A program made the translations under genes and the position numbers. Positions 54,001 to 56,384 of a stretch of DNA of 64,000 bases are shown here, in pieces. The notes beneath the pieces were generated by a model. That model had not been told where the DNA came from and did not search any database. It worked only from the letters and a program-made list of their open reading frames with translations. The first letter of the stretch is position 1. Each line of letters opens with the position of its first letter. Source of the DNA: Bufo bufo. Its lineage: Eukaryota; Chordata; Amphibia; Anura; Bufonidae. The stretch is from contig NC_053389.1 in NCBI RefSeq assembly GCF_905171765.1, forward strand, positions 780,276,772-780,340,771, in the 5' to 3' direction.

Positions 54001-54485
54001 AAAAGGCAGCATTATTATAAAGTATAGATTACTAAACTATTAGGTCATTTACACACATATATACTGAAGGGAATGAGCCTCAGGAAGGGAATGAGCTTGG
54101 AGGGTCGCTTTAAACTCACCACAAACAGAGAGTGCCAGAGGACCACCCATTCCCGTAATGTGACGGTGAGCTCCTGTGCCAGGGGAAGCTCGCTGAGCAC
54201 CGCCGGCTCATGGTGCCTGTAAGAAACCAGTATCAAGGCTGACAATGGGAATGAGATAACCTGAAACAAGGTGACGATAATACAACAGACAAAGTTTCCT
54301 AAATCTCTCCACTCCGGCCAACAGAGGGGGGGTCTTAAAGGAGAGACACGGATATGCACTAACTGGGCGTTTAAGAATCAGAATAGCCCGATAATAAAAT
54401 ACCGCAATACTGCTGGTCATCACCGAGCTTACCCTTTGTCATCAGTCACTTCTTTTATGTGAATATAAGTAGCTGGGAATATGCC
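5879..54485 (-). CDS. dock5: DOCK5 gene, partial (38 exons seen, about exons 4-41)
   Basis: Dedicator of cytokinesis 5 is a large cytoplasmic exchange factor that, in the known family, works with ELMO to load GTP on Rac and drive actin remodelling. Seen here: 38 exons joining into 4,084 coding bases without a stop, all GT-AG, phases matching at all 37 junctions. The order is SH3 end, ELMO-binding helical region, DHR-1 (about residues 443-627), ARM-like repeats, and the start of DHR-2 (from about 1231). DOCK5 is chosen over DOCK1 and DOCK2 because of stretches such as [24 protein letters not shown] after PPGDD, and [15 protein letters not shown], which fit remembered human DOCK5 best. The start codon, promoter and 3' end are outside the window. 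Introns hold almost all the repeats described below. Residue numbers are approximate and assume no indels against human. Confidence 0.88.
6161..6265 (-). CDS. dock5: DOCK5 exon (37th seen): DHR-2
   Basis: 105 bp, about residues 1336-1370, with [19 protein letters not shown]. Acceptor ctcag, donor gtaag, phase 0 at both ends. It is separated from the previous exon by the 53-bp repeat array. Confidence 0.95.
6760..7170 (+). repeat. 53-bp tandem array (GGTAGCCTCAAACTGTTC)
   Basis: Eight units, each with GGTAGCCTCAAACTGTT, an ATCAGTGCTTTTTCATAATA part and a CCCCAGGT join. The last unit is diverged. It lies in the intron between the 36th and 37th exons seen. Two further units are at 50,330-50,440. 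Confidence 0.9.
7343..7432 (-). CDS. dock5: DOCK5 exon (36th seen): DHR-2 lobe A
   Basis: 90 bp, about residues 1306-1335, with [20 protein letters not shown]. Acceptor tacag, donor gtaat. The 103-bp intron before it lies between two well-conserved exons. Confidence 0.92.
7536..7655 (-). CDS. dock5: DOCK5 exon (35th seen): DHR-2 lobe A
   Basis: 120 bp, about residues 1266-1305, with [20 protein letters not shown] and SFFDKGK. Acceptor tctag, donor gtaag, phase 0 at both ends. Confidence 0.95.
7774..7864 (-). CDS. dock5: DOCK5 exon (34th seen): DHR-2 lobe A
   Basis: 91 bp, about residues 1235-1265, with [17 protein letters not shown], the dimer-forming helical lobe A of DHR-2. Acceptor tgcag, donor gtgag. 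Confidence 0.95.
7944..7984 (-). CDS. dock5: DOCK5 exon (33rd seen): micro-exon at start of DHR-2
   Basis: 41 bp, about residues 1222-1235, reading [13 protein letters not shown]. It is the smallest exon seen. Acceptor tacag, donor gtaaa. The following intron is only 79 bp, the shortest in the window. Confidence 0.9.
8385..9035 (+). repeat. irregular GGTCTGGTCTGGGGTCTG array
   Basis: Repeats of GGGTCTGATAATTTAGG and GGTCTGGTCTGGGG with a period of roughly 30-40 bp and much divergence. A related array is at 35,345-35,560 and 35,845-35,945. Confidence 0.8.
9285..9441 (-). CDS. dock5: DOCK5 exon (32nd seen)
   Basis: 157 bp, about residues 1169-1221, with [15 protein letters not shown] and [20 protein letters not shown], the stretch just before DHR-2. 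Acceptor ctcag, donor gtagg. Confidence 0.95.
9561..9646 (-). CDS. dock5: DOCK5 exon (31st seen)
   Basis: 86 bp, about residues 1141-1169, with [19 protein letters not shown]. Acceptor tgtag, donor gtgag. It ends with two bases of a split Leu codon. Confidence 0.93.
9715..10330. other. intronic DNA with old repeats
   Basis: TTAAAGGGAATCAGTCACC at the left resembles the TTAA-bounded repeats elsewhere. A T-rich tract lies at 10,070-10,135 and a CA microsatellite at 10,264-10,280. No gene. Confidence 0.4.
10466..10620 (-). CDS. dock5: DOCK5 exon (30th seen)
   Basis: 155 bp, about residues 1089-1140, with [20 protein letters not shown] and IPIFFDMMQ. Acceptor tgcag, donor gtaag, phase 0 at the end. 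Confidence 0.95.
10735..10870. repeat. fragment of a dispersed foldback repeat (AGCAGCGCCACTCC)
   Basis: AGCGCCACTCCGGTCCTGG ... TTGACGTGAACGG ... GTACC matches, in part, the copies at 11,935-12,145 and 18,535-18,700. Confidence 0.5.
10905..11330. repeat. dispersed foldback repeat, GAGACA(T)TGGTGGCATAT family, copy 1
   Basis: It begins TTAAAGGGAGTGTCTCATC and ends GATGGGCAAGCCCCTTTAA. The arms are complementary and the middle holds a second palindrome around CCCATAGAAATGAATGGAG. Other copies are at 30,690-30,995 and 35,565-35,850. The TTAA ends suggest a piggyBac-like MITE (inference). Confidence 0.65.
11464..11522 (-). CDS. dock5: DOCK5 exon (29th seen)
   Basis: 59 bp, about residues 1069-1089, with [19 protein letters not shown]. 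Acceptor tgcag, donor gtgag. Confidence 0.95.
11540..11816. repeat. dispersed repeat ending in CCTTTAAG
   Basis: TCGGGCACCCCACTAATGAC ... GATCGGTGGGGATCCCAGCG ... GGGACAACGCCTTTAAG, a common frog-type repeat form. Non-coding. Confidence 0.45.
11935..12145. repeat. foldback repeat, CAGCACCACCCCTGTCC family
   Basis: The arms AAAGACAGCTGCTTTCTTCC and GGAAGAAAGCAGCCTTG are complementary. The centre holds a GTACTGCAGCTC/GGAGCTTAGGTGCAATACC dyad. A partial relative is at 18,535-18,700. Confidence 0.65.
12662..12762 (-). CDS. dock5: DOCK5 exon (28th seen)
   Basis: 101 bp, about residues 1036-1069, with [20 protein letters not shown] and FSQEKRHKI. Acceptor ctcag, donor gtaag. The upstream intron holds the 30-bp array at 13-14.9 kb. 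Confidence 0.92.
13040..14880 (+). repeat. 30-bp minisatellite (CCCCAGTAGTAATAAAGCAT)
   Basis: About sixty units. The core is CATCCCATAGTGT followed by CCCCAGTAGTAATAAAG, with period 30 and changes at a few fixed sites (CCC/TTCC/CACC before AGTAGT; CATCCC versus CCCCC). Because 30 is a multiple of 3, long minus-strand frames full of YYYWG appear; they are artefacts. It sits in the DOCK5 intron between the 27th and 28th exons seen. Confidence 0.93.
15001..15960. other. intron sequence with poly-G tract
   Basis: No gene or clear repeat was recognised apart from an uninterrupted run of 21 G at 15,523-15,543 on the plus strand. Confidence 0.5.
15963..16041 (-). CDS. dock5: DOCK5 exon (27th seen)
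   Basis: 79 bp, about residues 1009-1035, with [20 protein letters not shown]. The first base completes a Lys codon. Acceptor tacag, donor gtgag. Confidence 0.9.
16390..16619. repeat. dispersed repeat shared with 44.26-44.73 kb
   Basis: CCGGTCATGGTCACTTTTTC, TCAGTGCCAATGCTGCTG and the following GGGAGAAAGTAAAGG, TTCTAGATTA and AGGTGCAC words also occur in order at 44,300-44,720. An old dispersed element present before the local tandem duplication. Confidence 0.5.
16620..17300. repeat. tandem duplication of intron plus exon end (about 320-330 bp unit)
   Basis: Copy 1 (about 16,620-16,960) and copy 2 (about 16,960-17,300) share GGTATATATTTAT, GCAGGGAGAAAGTAAAG, GAATAAAGCTAATAA, TTAGAAACTTGGATTTA and GATTGTGGAT in the same order. 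Copy 2 runs into the live exon at 17,229; copy 1 ends in a decayed version of the same exon end. Confidence 0.85.
16910..16952 (-). pseudogene. decaying partial duplicate of the 26th DOCK5 exon
   Basis: On the minus strand the last 40 or so bases of exon 17,229-17,323 reappear with about 8 changes, followed by a donor-like GTAGGA. The reading would keep MLMTM but changes Asp-Trp to Tyr-Cys. The upstream half and the acceptor are missing, so it cannot be spliced as a normal exon. Confidence 0.75.
17229..17323 (-). CDS. dock5: DOCK5 exon (26th seen)
   Basis: 95 bp, about residues 978-1009, with [20 protein letters not shown] and MLMTMTQN. Acceptor gtag, donor gtagg. The 3' half of this exon plus intron has a diverged tandem copy at 16,910-16,952. 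Confidence 0.93.
17420..17518 (-). CDS. dock5: DOCK5 exon (25th seen)
   Basis: 99 bp, about residues 945-977, with [20 protein letters not shown] and TFKTRQDII. Acceptor tttag, donor gtaag. Confidence 0.92.
17646..17741 (-). CDS. dock5: DOCK5 exon (24th seen)
   Basis: 96 bp, about residues 913-944, with [20 protein letters not shown]. Acceptor tacag, donor gtgag, phase 0 at both ends. Confidence 0.92.
17766..18190 (-). repeat. dispersed repeat carrying the hammerhead-like motif
   Basis: The motif sits in a longer non-coding repeat. At 18,045-18,140 there is an inverted pair, CTTTACTCACCTCCAC and GTGGAGGTGAGTAAAG, each a consensus-like splice donor on one strand. No open frame of note. Confidence 0.45.
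17922..17987 (-). ncRNA. hammerhead-ribozyme-like motif
   Basis: On the minus strand: ATAAGCCAG, 16 bases, CTGATGA, a stem GGGG-CAATCA-CCCC, GAAAC, AGCG, GTC, then CTGGCTTAT (its first C shared with GTC). The core CTGATGA / stem II / GAAA and a GTC cleavage triplet match the type I hammerhead consensus, with a very short stem III. A 9-bp perfect outer stem encloses it, though the inner part of stem I pairs poorly. Hammerheads of this form are known from Penelope-like and other retroelements. Activity is not shown. Confidence 0.5.
18190..18770. other. AT-rich intron with a foldback fragment
   Basis: T-rich sequence to about 18,530, then 18,535-18,700 related to the 11,935-12,145 foldback family (ACCAGACATGGACAGGAATG). 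Confidence 0.45.
18771..18907 (-). CDS. dock5: DOCK5 exon (23rd seen)
   Basis: 137 bp, about residues 867-912, with [20 protein letters not shown] and LLSNILEVL. Acceptor tgcag, donor gtgag. The next intron contains the hammerhead-like repeat at 17.9 kb. Confidence 0.92.
18986..19092 (-). CDS. dock5: DOCK5 exon (22nd seen)
   Basis: 107 bp, about residues 831-867, with [18 protein letters not shown]. Acceptor tacag, donor gtgag. Confidence 0.9.
19140..19985. other. intron, nothing recognised
   Basis: Single-copy-looking intron sequence between two DOCK5 exons. Small open frames have no recognisable product. Confidence 0.4.
19991..20061 (-). CDS. dock5: DOCK5 exon (21st seen)
   Basis: 71 bp, about residues 808-831, with [19 protein letters not shown]. 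Acceptor tgcag, donor gtaaa. Confidence 0.9.
20186..20297 (-). CDS. dock5: DOCK5 exon (20th seen)
   Basis: 112 bp, about residues 770-807, with [18 protein letters not shown]. Acceptor gtcag, donor gtgcg. The upstream intron holds the Tc1-like relic and its minisatellite. Confidence 0.92.
21470..22425 (+). repeat. 30-bp minisatellite grown from Tc1 transposase 3' end
   Basis: About 32 units of period 30; each encodes (I/M)SSC(I/L)QARG(H/R/C) in the transposase frame. The first unit follows MPN of the transposase C-terminus without a break and the last runs into the normal GGPTGY stop region. Two main variants (TCTCATCTTGTATCC and TGTCATCTTGTCTCC) are clustered, showing recent local spread of the second. 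Confidence 0.9.
22558..22584 (-). ncRNA. hammerhead-like core, left arm
   Basis: The same 27-base core as in the right arm, on the opposite strand, because the element is a mirror image. Confidence 0.3.
22736..22762 (+). ncRNA. hammerhead-like core, right arm
   Basis: TTGATGA, AGGCC-AAATTA-GGCC, GAAAC: hammerhead order, but C3 is T and one extra A precedes stem II. Probably a relic or derived motif. Confidence 0.3.
22986..23806. other. intron, nothing recognised
   Basis: AT-rich sequence between the Tc1 relic and an exon. No gene or clear repeat structure. Confidence 0.4.
23807..23941 (-). CDS. dock5: DOCK5 exon (19th seen)
   Basis: 135 bp, about residues 725-770, with [20 protein letters not shown], one of the best pieces of evidence for DOCK5 rather than DOCK1. 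Acceptor tgtag, donor gtggg. Confidence 0.9.
24247..25790 (+). repeat. 31-bp minisatellite within a foldback repeat
   Basis: About 43 units of TGTTCTGCAGCAGCTGAGG plus TGTGTATTATGA. A single inverted copy (ACACACCTAACTGCTGCAG, 24,251-24,269) lies 70-100 bp to the left and forms the opposite arm of a small palindromic element, so the array looks like a multiplied right arm. Variants (CCGCTG, GGCAGC, TGTGTGTTATG) are clustered along the array. Each unit has CTGCAG next to CAGCTG. Confidence 0.9.
25921..26535. other. intron, nothing recognised
   Basis: No gene-like frame or repeat recognised between the 31-bp array and the exon at 26,536. Confidence 0.4.
26536..26636 (-). CDS. dock5: DOCK5 exon (18th seen)
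   Basis: 101 bp, about residues 692-725, with [18 protein letters not shown]. Acceptor ttcag, donor gtaag. Two bases of a split Glu codon end it. The next intron holds the 31-bp array at 24.3-25.7 kb. Confidence 0.92.
26788..26877 (-). CDS. dock5: DOCK5 exon (17th seen)
   Basis: 90 bp, about residues 662-691, with [15 protein letters not shown] and VLVFDAL. Acceptor tag, donor gtgag, phase 0 at both ends. Confidence 0.9.
27215..27398. repeat. dispersed GGATCC-rich palindromic repeat, copy 1
   Basis: TTCATTCACACGTCCG ... TTTGCGGATCCACAAAACAC ... GACAAGAATAGGACATGTTC. Other copies: 30,345-30,670, 38,405-38,640, 41,128-41,358, 61,205-61,447. The right edge abuts the truncated gypsy element exactly. 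Confidence 0.7.
28786..28893. mobile_element. 108-bp hAT-like MITE inside the gypsy pol
   Basis: Perfect 16-bp terminal inverted repeats CAGGCATCCTCAAACT; inner palindrome around ACAACTCGCAGCATGCCCGG. Flanking 8-mers CTATAGAC and ATCTAGAC agree at 6 of 8 sites, as expected for an aged hAT target duplication. A relative lies at 54,985-55,112. Confidence 0.8.
29537..29869 (+). repeat. 3' LTR of the gypsy element
   Basis: Runs TGTGAAGG ... CCGTCACA, 333 bp, right after the purine tract AAGGAGGGAGCAG. Contains CTGTATAAAC (TATA-like) and GTCAATAAAG (poly-A signal), in the order expected of an LTR promoter and terminator. No matching 5' LTR is in the window. Confidence 0.75.
29870..30195 (-). mobile_element. 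hairpin / splice-donor module, copy 2
   Basis: Minus strand: hairpin around GACCAGGAAGC (arms 30,131-30,180), then a hairpin with TGACGTCA (30,090-30,097), 88 bp of GC-rich DNA, CAGAGAG|GTAAGTGTT (edge at 30,001), a T-run, and five or six units of CATTAGCCTCTATTATGCCT (29,875-29,975). Same layout as 3,535-3,830. Confidence 0.5.
30345..30670. repeat. dispersed GGATCC-type palindromic repeat, copy 2
   Basis: GCACACAACCGTATCTGTTC ... GTCCGTGTATGGTCCGCAAA ... ATACGGTCGTGTGCATGAGG. Both ends are complementary. Confidence 0.65.
30690..30995. repeat. GAGACATTGGTGGCATAT foldback, copy 2
   Basis: TTAAAGGGGTTGTCTCATCT at the left and CAGATGAGCCAACCTCTTTG at the right are complementary. ATATGCCACCAATGTC occurs in both arms. 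Confidence 0.7.
30996..31320. repeat. foldback repeat, CTCCAGGATTTAAC family
   Basis: ATTCTCCAGGATTTAACAAC at the left pairs with GTTTAATTCTGGAGAACC at the right; GGAGGTCCAACACCC and GTGTTGGACCTCCACC pair inside. Related to 39,545-39,790. Confidence 0.65.
31321..31888. other. intron, nothing recognised
   Basis: Mixed intron sequence upstream of the donor of the 16th exon seen (higher-to-lower direction). No gene. Confidence 0.35.
31889..31986 (-). CDS. dock5: DOCK5 exon (16th seen)
   Basis: 98 bp, about residues 629-661, with [13 protein letters not shown] and [12 protein letters not shown]. Acceptor ccag, donor gtaag. The following intron (5.0 kb) contains the gypsy retrotransposon. Confidence 0.92.
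32094..32262 (-). CDS. dock5: DOCK5 exon (15th seen): end of DHR-1
   Basis: 169 bp, about residues 573-629, with [19 protein letters not shown] at its end. The loop before it is unusual: a run of five Glu and a short SPRG stretch replace the lysine-containing loop recalled from mammals. Acceptor tatag, donor gtgag. Confidence 0.9.
32365..32800. repeat. foldback MITE, copy 1 (twin at 57,180-57,610)
   Basis: GGTTGTCTCACTTGAGT ... GCTTCCTTTGATGGCTGGAT ... GTCGTGCTTGCACAATATAGG and its mirror image on the right (TCCTATAGTGTGCAAGCACG). About 430 bp, non-coding. Confidence 0.75.
32801..33825. other. intron with unidentified repeat-like DNA
   Basis: A 13-A run at 33,199-33,211; from 33,240 to 33,780 a C/T-rich stretch (CTTCTGTTTTGACCCTGACC) with the feel of an LTR or its flank, not identified. 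Frames here are not conserved proteins. Confidence 0.35.
33830..33933 (-). CDS. dock5: DOCK5 exon (14th seen): DHR-1
   Basis: 104 bp, about residues 538-572, with [17 protein letters not shown] and [16 protein letters not shown]. Acceptor ccag, donor gtaag, phase 0 at the end. Confidence 0.92.
34195..34267 (-). CDS. dock5: DOCK5 exon (13th seen): DHR-1
   Basis: 73 bp, about residues 514-538, with [13 protein letters not shown]. Acceptor tgcag, donor gtaag. It ends with one base of a split Ser codon. Confidence 0.9.
34268..35340. other. intron, nothing recognised
   Basis: No gene, array or clear palindrome recognised. Confidence 0.35.
35345..35560 (+). repeat. GGTTTGGTCTGGGGTCT array, interrupted
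   Basis: About six diverged units (TTTGGTCTGGGGTCTTAATT), resuming at 35,845-35,945 after the foldback at 35,565-35,850, which therefore inserted into the array. Related to the 8.4-9.0 kb array. Confidence 0.75.
35565..35850. repeat. GAGACATTGGTGGCATAT foldback, copy 3
   Basis: ATCTCAGACATTGGTGGCGC ... GCCACCAATGTCTCAGATGAG, ending CCCCTTTAAG. It splits the tandem array on both sides. Confidence 0.75.
35946..36583. other. intron with weak palindromes
   Basis: ATGGCCGTGCAGTATTGCAGG/GCGGCCATTAAC pairs near 36,300-36,350 suggest an old MITE. No gene. Confidence 0.35.
36584..36682 (-). CDS. dock5: DOCK5 exon (12th seen): DHR-1
   Basis: 99 bp, about residues 481-513, with [20 protein letters not shown]. 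In phase 0 at both ends. Acceptor tag, donor gttag, a less usual but valid donor. Confidence 0.93.
36767..36891 (-). CDS. dock5: DOCK5 exon (11th seen): start of DHR-1
   Basis: 125 bp, about residues 439-480, with [20 protein letters not shown]. This opens the C2-like DHR-1 domain, which in the family binds phosphatidylinositol 3,4,5-trisphosphate at the membrane. Acceptor tctag, donor gtac. The next intron is 84 bp. Confidence 0.95.
36981..37106 (-). CDS. dock5: DOCK5 exon (10th seen): up to DHR-1
   Basis: 126 bp, about residues 397-439, with [12 protein letters not shown] and [14 protein letters not shown], the conserved lead into DHR-1. Acceptor ttag, donor gtata. The next intron is 89 bp. 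Confidence 0.93.
37593..37735 (-). CDS. dock5: DOCK5 exon (9th seen)
   Basis: 143 bp, about residues 349-397, with [20 protein letters not shown] and [14 protein letters not shown]. Acceptor cacag, donor gtatgg. Its last base starts a split Gly codon. Confidence 0.93.
37820..37892 (-). CDS. dock5: DOCK5 exon (8th seen)
   Basis: 73 bp, about residues 325-349, with [15 protein letters not shown]. Acceptor tgcag, donor gtaag. Confidence 0.9.
38405..38640. repeat. dispersed GGATCC-type palindromic repeat, copy 3
   Basis: ATTGCGGATCCACAAAACAC ... CAATAGGACATGTTC ... AATGAACGGGTCCGCATCTG. Confidence 0.6.
39032..39161 (-). CDS. dock5: DOCK5 exon (7th seen)
   Basis: 130 bp, about residues 282-325, with [20 protein letters not shown] and LRRPFGVA, nearly identical to human. 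Acceptor ttcag, donor gtaaa. Confidence 0.95.
39545..39790. repeat. foldback repeat related to 30,996-31,320
   Basis: GATCATAGGTCATCAATACC, GATCGCTAGGGGTCCAACA; partial copy. Confidence 0.5.
39791..41127. other. intron, nothing recognised
   Basis: Open frames near 39,887-40,297 and 40,399-40,590 lack any recognised domain, initiation context or splice link, and are treated as chance. Confidence 0.4.
41128..41358. repeat. dispersed GGATCC-type palindromic repeat, copy 4
   Basis: AGCCTTATGCACAAAACTGC ... TATAGTAGTTTACATGAGGCC, with complementary ends. It abuts the next element at a shared TTAA. Confidence 0.65.
41359..41860. mobile_element. TTAA-flanked foldback MITE (piggyBac-like)
   Basis: TTAA at both ends (41,359-41,362 and 41,857-41,860), terminal inverted repeats of at least 28 bp starting AAGGGAACCTGTCATCAAC, and an almost fully palindromic interior. 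A TTAA target is the piggyBac hallmark; family membership is inference. Confidence 0.75.
42169..43721 (+). mobile_element. Tc1-like transposon, complete ends, dead transposase
   Basis: TA target duplication on both sides; inverted repeats of about 90 bp (CAGTGTCTGGAAAAAGTATT versus CAGTGCCTTGCAAAACTCCT). The transposase runs left to right with [20 protein letters not shown] near 42,556, [18 protein letters not shown] near 42,983-43,036 (first catalytic Asp), [14 protein letters not shown] near 43,105-43,146 and FQQD near 43,228-43,239 (second Asp). The third catalytic position is a TAG stop at 43,340-43,342, and several frameshifts are present. Confidence 0.9.
43852..43933 (-). CDS. dock5: DOCK5 exon (6th seen)
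   Basis: 82 bp, about residues 254-281, with [17 protein letters not shown]. Acceptor tgcag, donor gtgag, phase 0 at the end. The downstream intron carries the Tc1-like element at 42.2-43.7 kb. Confidence 0.9.
44017..44174 (-). CDS. dock5: DOCK5 exon (5th seen)
   Basis: 158 bp, about residues 202-254, with [19 protein letters not shown]. Acceptor ctcag, donor gtaagg. It is followed by an 83-bp intron. Confidence 0.9.
44260..44730. repeat. dispersed repeat shared with 16.39-16.86 kb
   Basis: AATGCCAATGCTGCTGTGAT, GGGAGAGAGTAAAGGACTGC and ATTCTAGATTATAAATTTG match the other locus in order. Confidence 0.5.
45045..45180 (-). CDS. dock5: DOCK5 exon (4th seen)
   Basis: 136 bp, about residues 156-201, with [20 protein letters not shown]. 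The first base completes the split Arg codon. Acceptor gatag, donor gtac. The family has Met where this copy has the first Leu. Confidence 0.92.
45690..45943. repeat. dispersed repeat, GAGAGGCCTTGCAGGG family (partner at 50,590-50,950)
   Basis: GAGAGGCCTTG ... GGGTACTATTTCT ... AAATATATGCAAATTAGCA ... GCTAGCATCAG also occurs, with changes, at 50,600-50,750. Confidence 0.55.
45944..46533 (+). mobile_element. L2/CR1-like LINE, 3' end
   Basis: An open frame (45,932-46,438) covers the C-terminus of a LINE polymerase, with [30 protein letters not shown] and [15 protein letters not shown]. The 3' end has GATGGGCCAAATGGTTC and a short tandem tail (ATGTTTCTATGTTTCTA) instead of poly-A, as in L2/CR1 clades. 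The upstream part is truncated. Confidence 0.85.
46676..47205. repeat. foldback MITE, TTAAAGGGAACCTGTCATCAGG
   Basis: TTAAAGGGAACCTGTCATCA at 46,676 pairs with CCTGATTACAGGTT at 47,193; ATTAAATATTCTTACTG pairs with its partner ATATTTAATCAGC. Bordered on the right by the LINE 3' end. Confidence 0.65.
47904..49286. mobile_element. non-autonomous hAT (Charlie-like) element nested in the LINE
   Basis: Flanked by the 8-bp duplication ATCTACAA (47,896-47,903 and 49,287-49,294). Ends CATGGGTGTCAAAC and, inverted, CAAGCATGTCAAAC form imperfect inverted repeats. GCGGCCCGCGG and GCGGCCCACAT near the ends are typical of this group. No transposase. Removing one target copy rejoins the LINE frame. Confidence 0.85.
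48150..48545. repeat. large inverted repeat inside the hAT element
   Basis: Arms of roughly 180 bp: CACACAGAGCGGCACCCAGC ... CACTAGTGGGCGTTCCTTCT at the left, with the complementary AAGGAACGCCCACTAGTGAA ... GGGCGCCGCTCTGTGTGG at the right. Confidence 0.85.
50330..50440 (+). repeat. two units of the GGTAGCCTCAAACTGTTC repeat
   Basis: AGTGGTAGCCTCAAACTGTT and AGTGGTAGCCTCAAACTTCT, 54 bp apart, each followed by TTTTTCATA. The same unit as the 6.8-7.2 kb array, 43 kb away. Confidence 0.85.
50590..50950. repeat. dispersed repeat, partner of 45,690-45,943
   Basis: GAGAGGCCTTGGTTAGGGTA, GGGAAAAATATATGAAAATT and CTGGCATCAGCTAGG match the other copy. Confidence 0.5.
51133..53475 (+). repeat. 31-bp minisatellite (GTCTGTAGTCTGTAACCCTG)
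   Basis: About 75 units of GTCTGTAGTCTGTAACCCTG plus GAGATGCACAG, with blocks of variants (CATAG, GCGTAG, shortened units ending AAAGGTCTGTAACCC). Higher-order blocks of several units recur (for example near 51,475-51,655, 52,310-52,330 and 52,670-52,800). Flanks on both sides match a dispersed repeat that also occurs singly at 56,900-57,015, so the array is an expansion inside one copy. The long open frames across it arise because 31-bp units without stops stay open in all frames. Confidence 0.93.
53517..53665 (-). CDS. dock5: DOCK5 exon (3rd seen): N-terminal helical region
   Basis: 149 bp, about residues 107-156, with [17 protein letters not shown] and [10 protein letters not shown], the best conserved part of the DOCK-A N-terminus. 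The donor gtaagg splits an Arg codon. The next intron (45,181-53,516, 8.3 kb) is the largest seen and holds the 31-bp minisatellite and the LINE/hAT nest. Confidence 0.92.
54120..54216 (-). CDS. dock5: DOCK5 exon (2nd seen): N-terminal helical region
   Basis: 97 bp, about residues 74-106, with [15 protein letters not shown] typical of the helix after the SH3 domain. Acceptor ttacag, donor gtgag, ends in phase 0. Confidence 0.85.
54433..54485 (-). CDS. dock5: DOCK5 exon (1st seen): end of SH3 domain
   Basis: 53 bp, about residues 57-74. It reads [13 protein letters not shown], the last strand of the SH3 domain that in DOCK-A proteins folds back on DHR-2 or binds ELMO. Acceptor cacag, donor gtaag. 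It ends with two bases of a split Gly codon. The preceding SH3 exons were looked for up to 64,000 and not seen. Confidence 0.82.
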
Positions 54486-54819
54486 CTGTGGAGACAAAAG
54501 TATAGAGTGAACCTGGGGTTTAGAAGTTTATAGGGGCCCCTGTGAGGTCAAGACACATGGGGCCCTTACTGTGTCTTGAATTCTTTCACCCACCCAGTAT
54601 ACCATATAGCAATTTCGCCTCTAGTACCACTAAGGATATGTCCACACGTGCGGTTACATTTTTTTTTTTAATAGACATGATTGCATTTTCATAAGTTTTT
54701 TTGAAAAAAAGAATGCCAAAAAGTTTCTTGGATGGGGACATGCTGCAATACCAGATACAGCCTAGCGACAAACAAAAAGCGCCGCTTTAGGAAAAGGGAA
54801 AGGCAGTTTTTTCTAATCT

Positions 54820-54970
54820 TGGACATCCCCTTTTAAGTTATCCAAGAGTTAGACAGACCTCCCAGAGTGGCCGACCCATGGCTGGCTCCTCCTCTGCCTG
54901 CCGCTCTGAGATCACATGACCGCTGCAGCCAATCACAGGTCTGTCTTACTCTTGGATAACCCCTTTAAGT
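54820..54970. repeat. foldback MITE, AAGTTATCCAAGAG
   Basis: CCCCTTTTAAGTTATCCAAG ... ACAGACCT and the complement AGGTCTGTCTTACTCTTGGATAACCCCTTTAAG. Confidence 0.7.
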
Positions 54971-54984
54971 GATTCTCTATTACA

Positions 54985-55112
54985 GCAGTCTACAACCTTC
55001 AGCTCTCCAGCTATAGCAGAACTACAACTTGGACAATGCTGGGAGTTATCATCTTGCAACAGTTGGGGGGGGGGGGGGGGGGGGGGACACAGGTTGGAGA
55101 TTGCTTGGCTTT
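54985..55112. repeat. MITE related to 28,786-28,893, with poly-G
   Basis: CTACAACCTTCAGCTCTCCAG, ACTACAACTTGGACAATGCTGG ... CAACAGTTG, then a run of G at 55,066-55,086, then ACACAGGTTGGAGATTGC. The same body plan as the MITE inside the gypsy element. Confidence 0.6.
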
Positions 55113-55214
55113 TATGTTCGGGGAAGCAGGTTAAGCAGCCTATTTTTTATTCTTTCAATGCATATAAGATGAAAAATGTTACAATTTTGTAATAGGTGTT
55201 TATAATTTCACGGT

Positions 55215-55300
55215 TTTGTTTCTACAGCTCCAATGCAGACCTATGCATCTCCATGGTAACAGACGACAACCTTTGTGTAGTCTGATCCTGCATATTCCCT
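55215..55300. repeat. single copy of the 31-bp array's parent repeat
   Basis: GCAGACCTATGCATCTCCATGG, TAACAGACGACAACC, TGTGTAGTCTGATCCTGCA: on the minus strand this contains the array unit (GTCTGTTACCATGGAGATGC). Confidence 0.7.
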
Positions 55301-56384
55301 TCTGTCTACCTTCTATCCTGTACTTCTGGCTAATGCATCAAATGTACGTGCCGCAGCCTGGGAGGAGAGGAGGATGGGAGTGGTAGTGGCTCTGGCCACA
55401 ACAGTTATCCTGATAAATCAAAGTGGCAATCCTCACACCGATGATCCCTAGGGCCGGGGCAGTGACGGGTGGGAGCACCCTTTCTTCCCTTGGGGCACAC
55501 CCTGATGTTGGGGCTCCTGCCTGATAGTAGTTGGGGCGCCCTTGGGGGGTGTTGTACGAGTGCAAGGCAAGAGATGTAGGCGACGTAGCCGGTAAATGGT
55601 ACCATAGTCAGTAACCAGGCCAGACGTAGAGAAATAGACAAGTCTTTCTTTACTAAGATATAGCATGGGAGTTGTAGTACATCCAACAGTATTAAACACA
55701 GTTCCAAACAATTCACAGTGCAAATCTTCTCCAATATCAATGTATAAATATATAAGCAATGATAGGGGTTGTAGTACTCATCTCTATCTTTCTCTCTCTC
55801 TGTGGAATCTAAGGCTGGCAATACTTTTCTAGCAAAACATGTCTGTAATTCCCAGCTGGGGTGTACAGAATAAGGATATGGTGGACCAGGCCATGTCCAG
55901 GTGTGGAAGGGTGTATTAGCAATGTCCCCCTCACTGCAGTAAAGTCCACCTTAAACAGCGACGACCTTACTGACTGACTCCAGGGCTTGACATGCAGATT
56001 CTGGACCTTCTTGGTTCTTTCCTTCTCCCTCCAGAGTACTGTAGAGTAGAGATGGCTTTCTTGATGTAAATATCTCAGAGATGATGGTTCCCTGGGACTC
56101 AGGCCTAGTCTTCTGAGGAGTGAGCACGTGTAGCTCCTCTCTCTTCCTCAGCTAACACAACACTCAGCCTAAACTAAGGGTGGACCTAAGCCAATCTCCT
56201 AGCCTCTTAGAAGGGTAAAATCAGGACTGTTAACCCTGACTTATCCATACAAAACCATACGGGTAATACTATACATCAGAGCATTAAATAACAAAAACTA
56301 TTTTGCAATTACCCTATTCTGGGGTATTGCACACACACACAGAGCAGTGGACAAATGGAAGAAAGTATGCGACTGCAAGGTTAC
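55301..56384. other. unidentified repeat-like DNA
   Basis: GCCGCAGCCTGGGAGGAG ... TTACTAAGATATAGCATGGG ... ACTCATCTCTATCTTTC. No conserved protein. It may be part of an LTR or other element, but nothing seen proves it. Confidence 0.35.
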
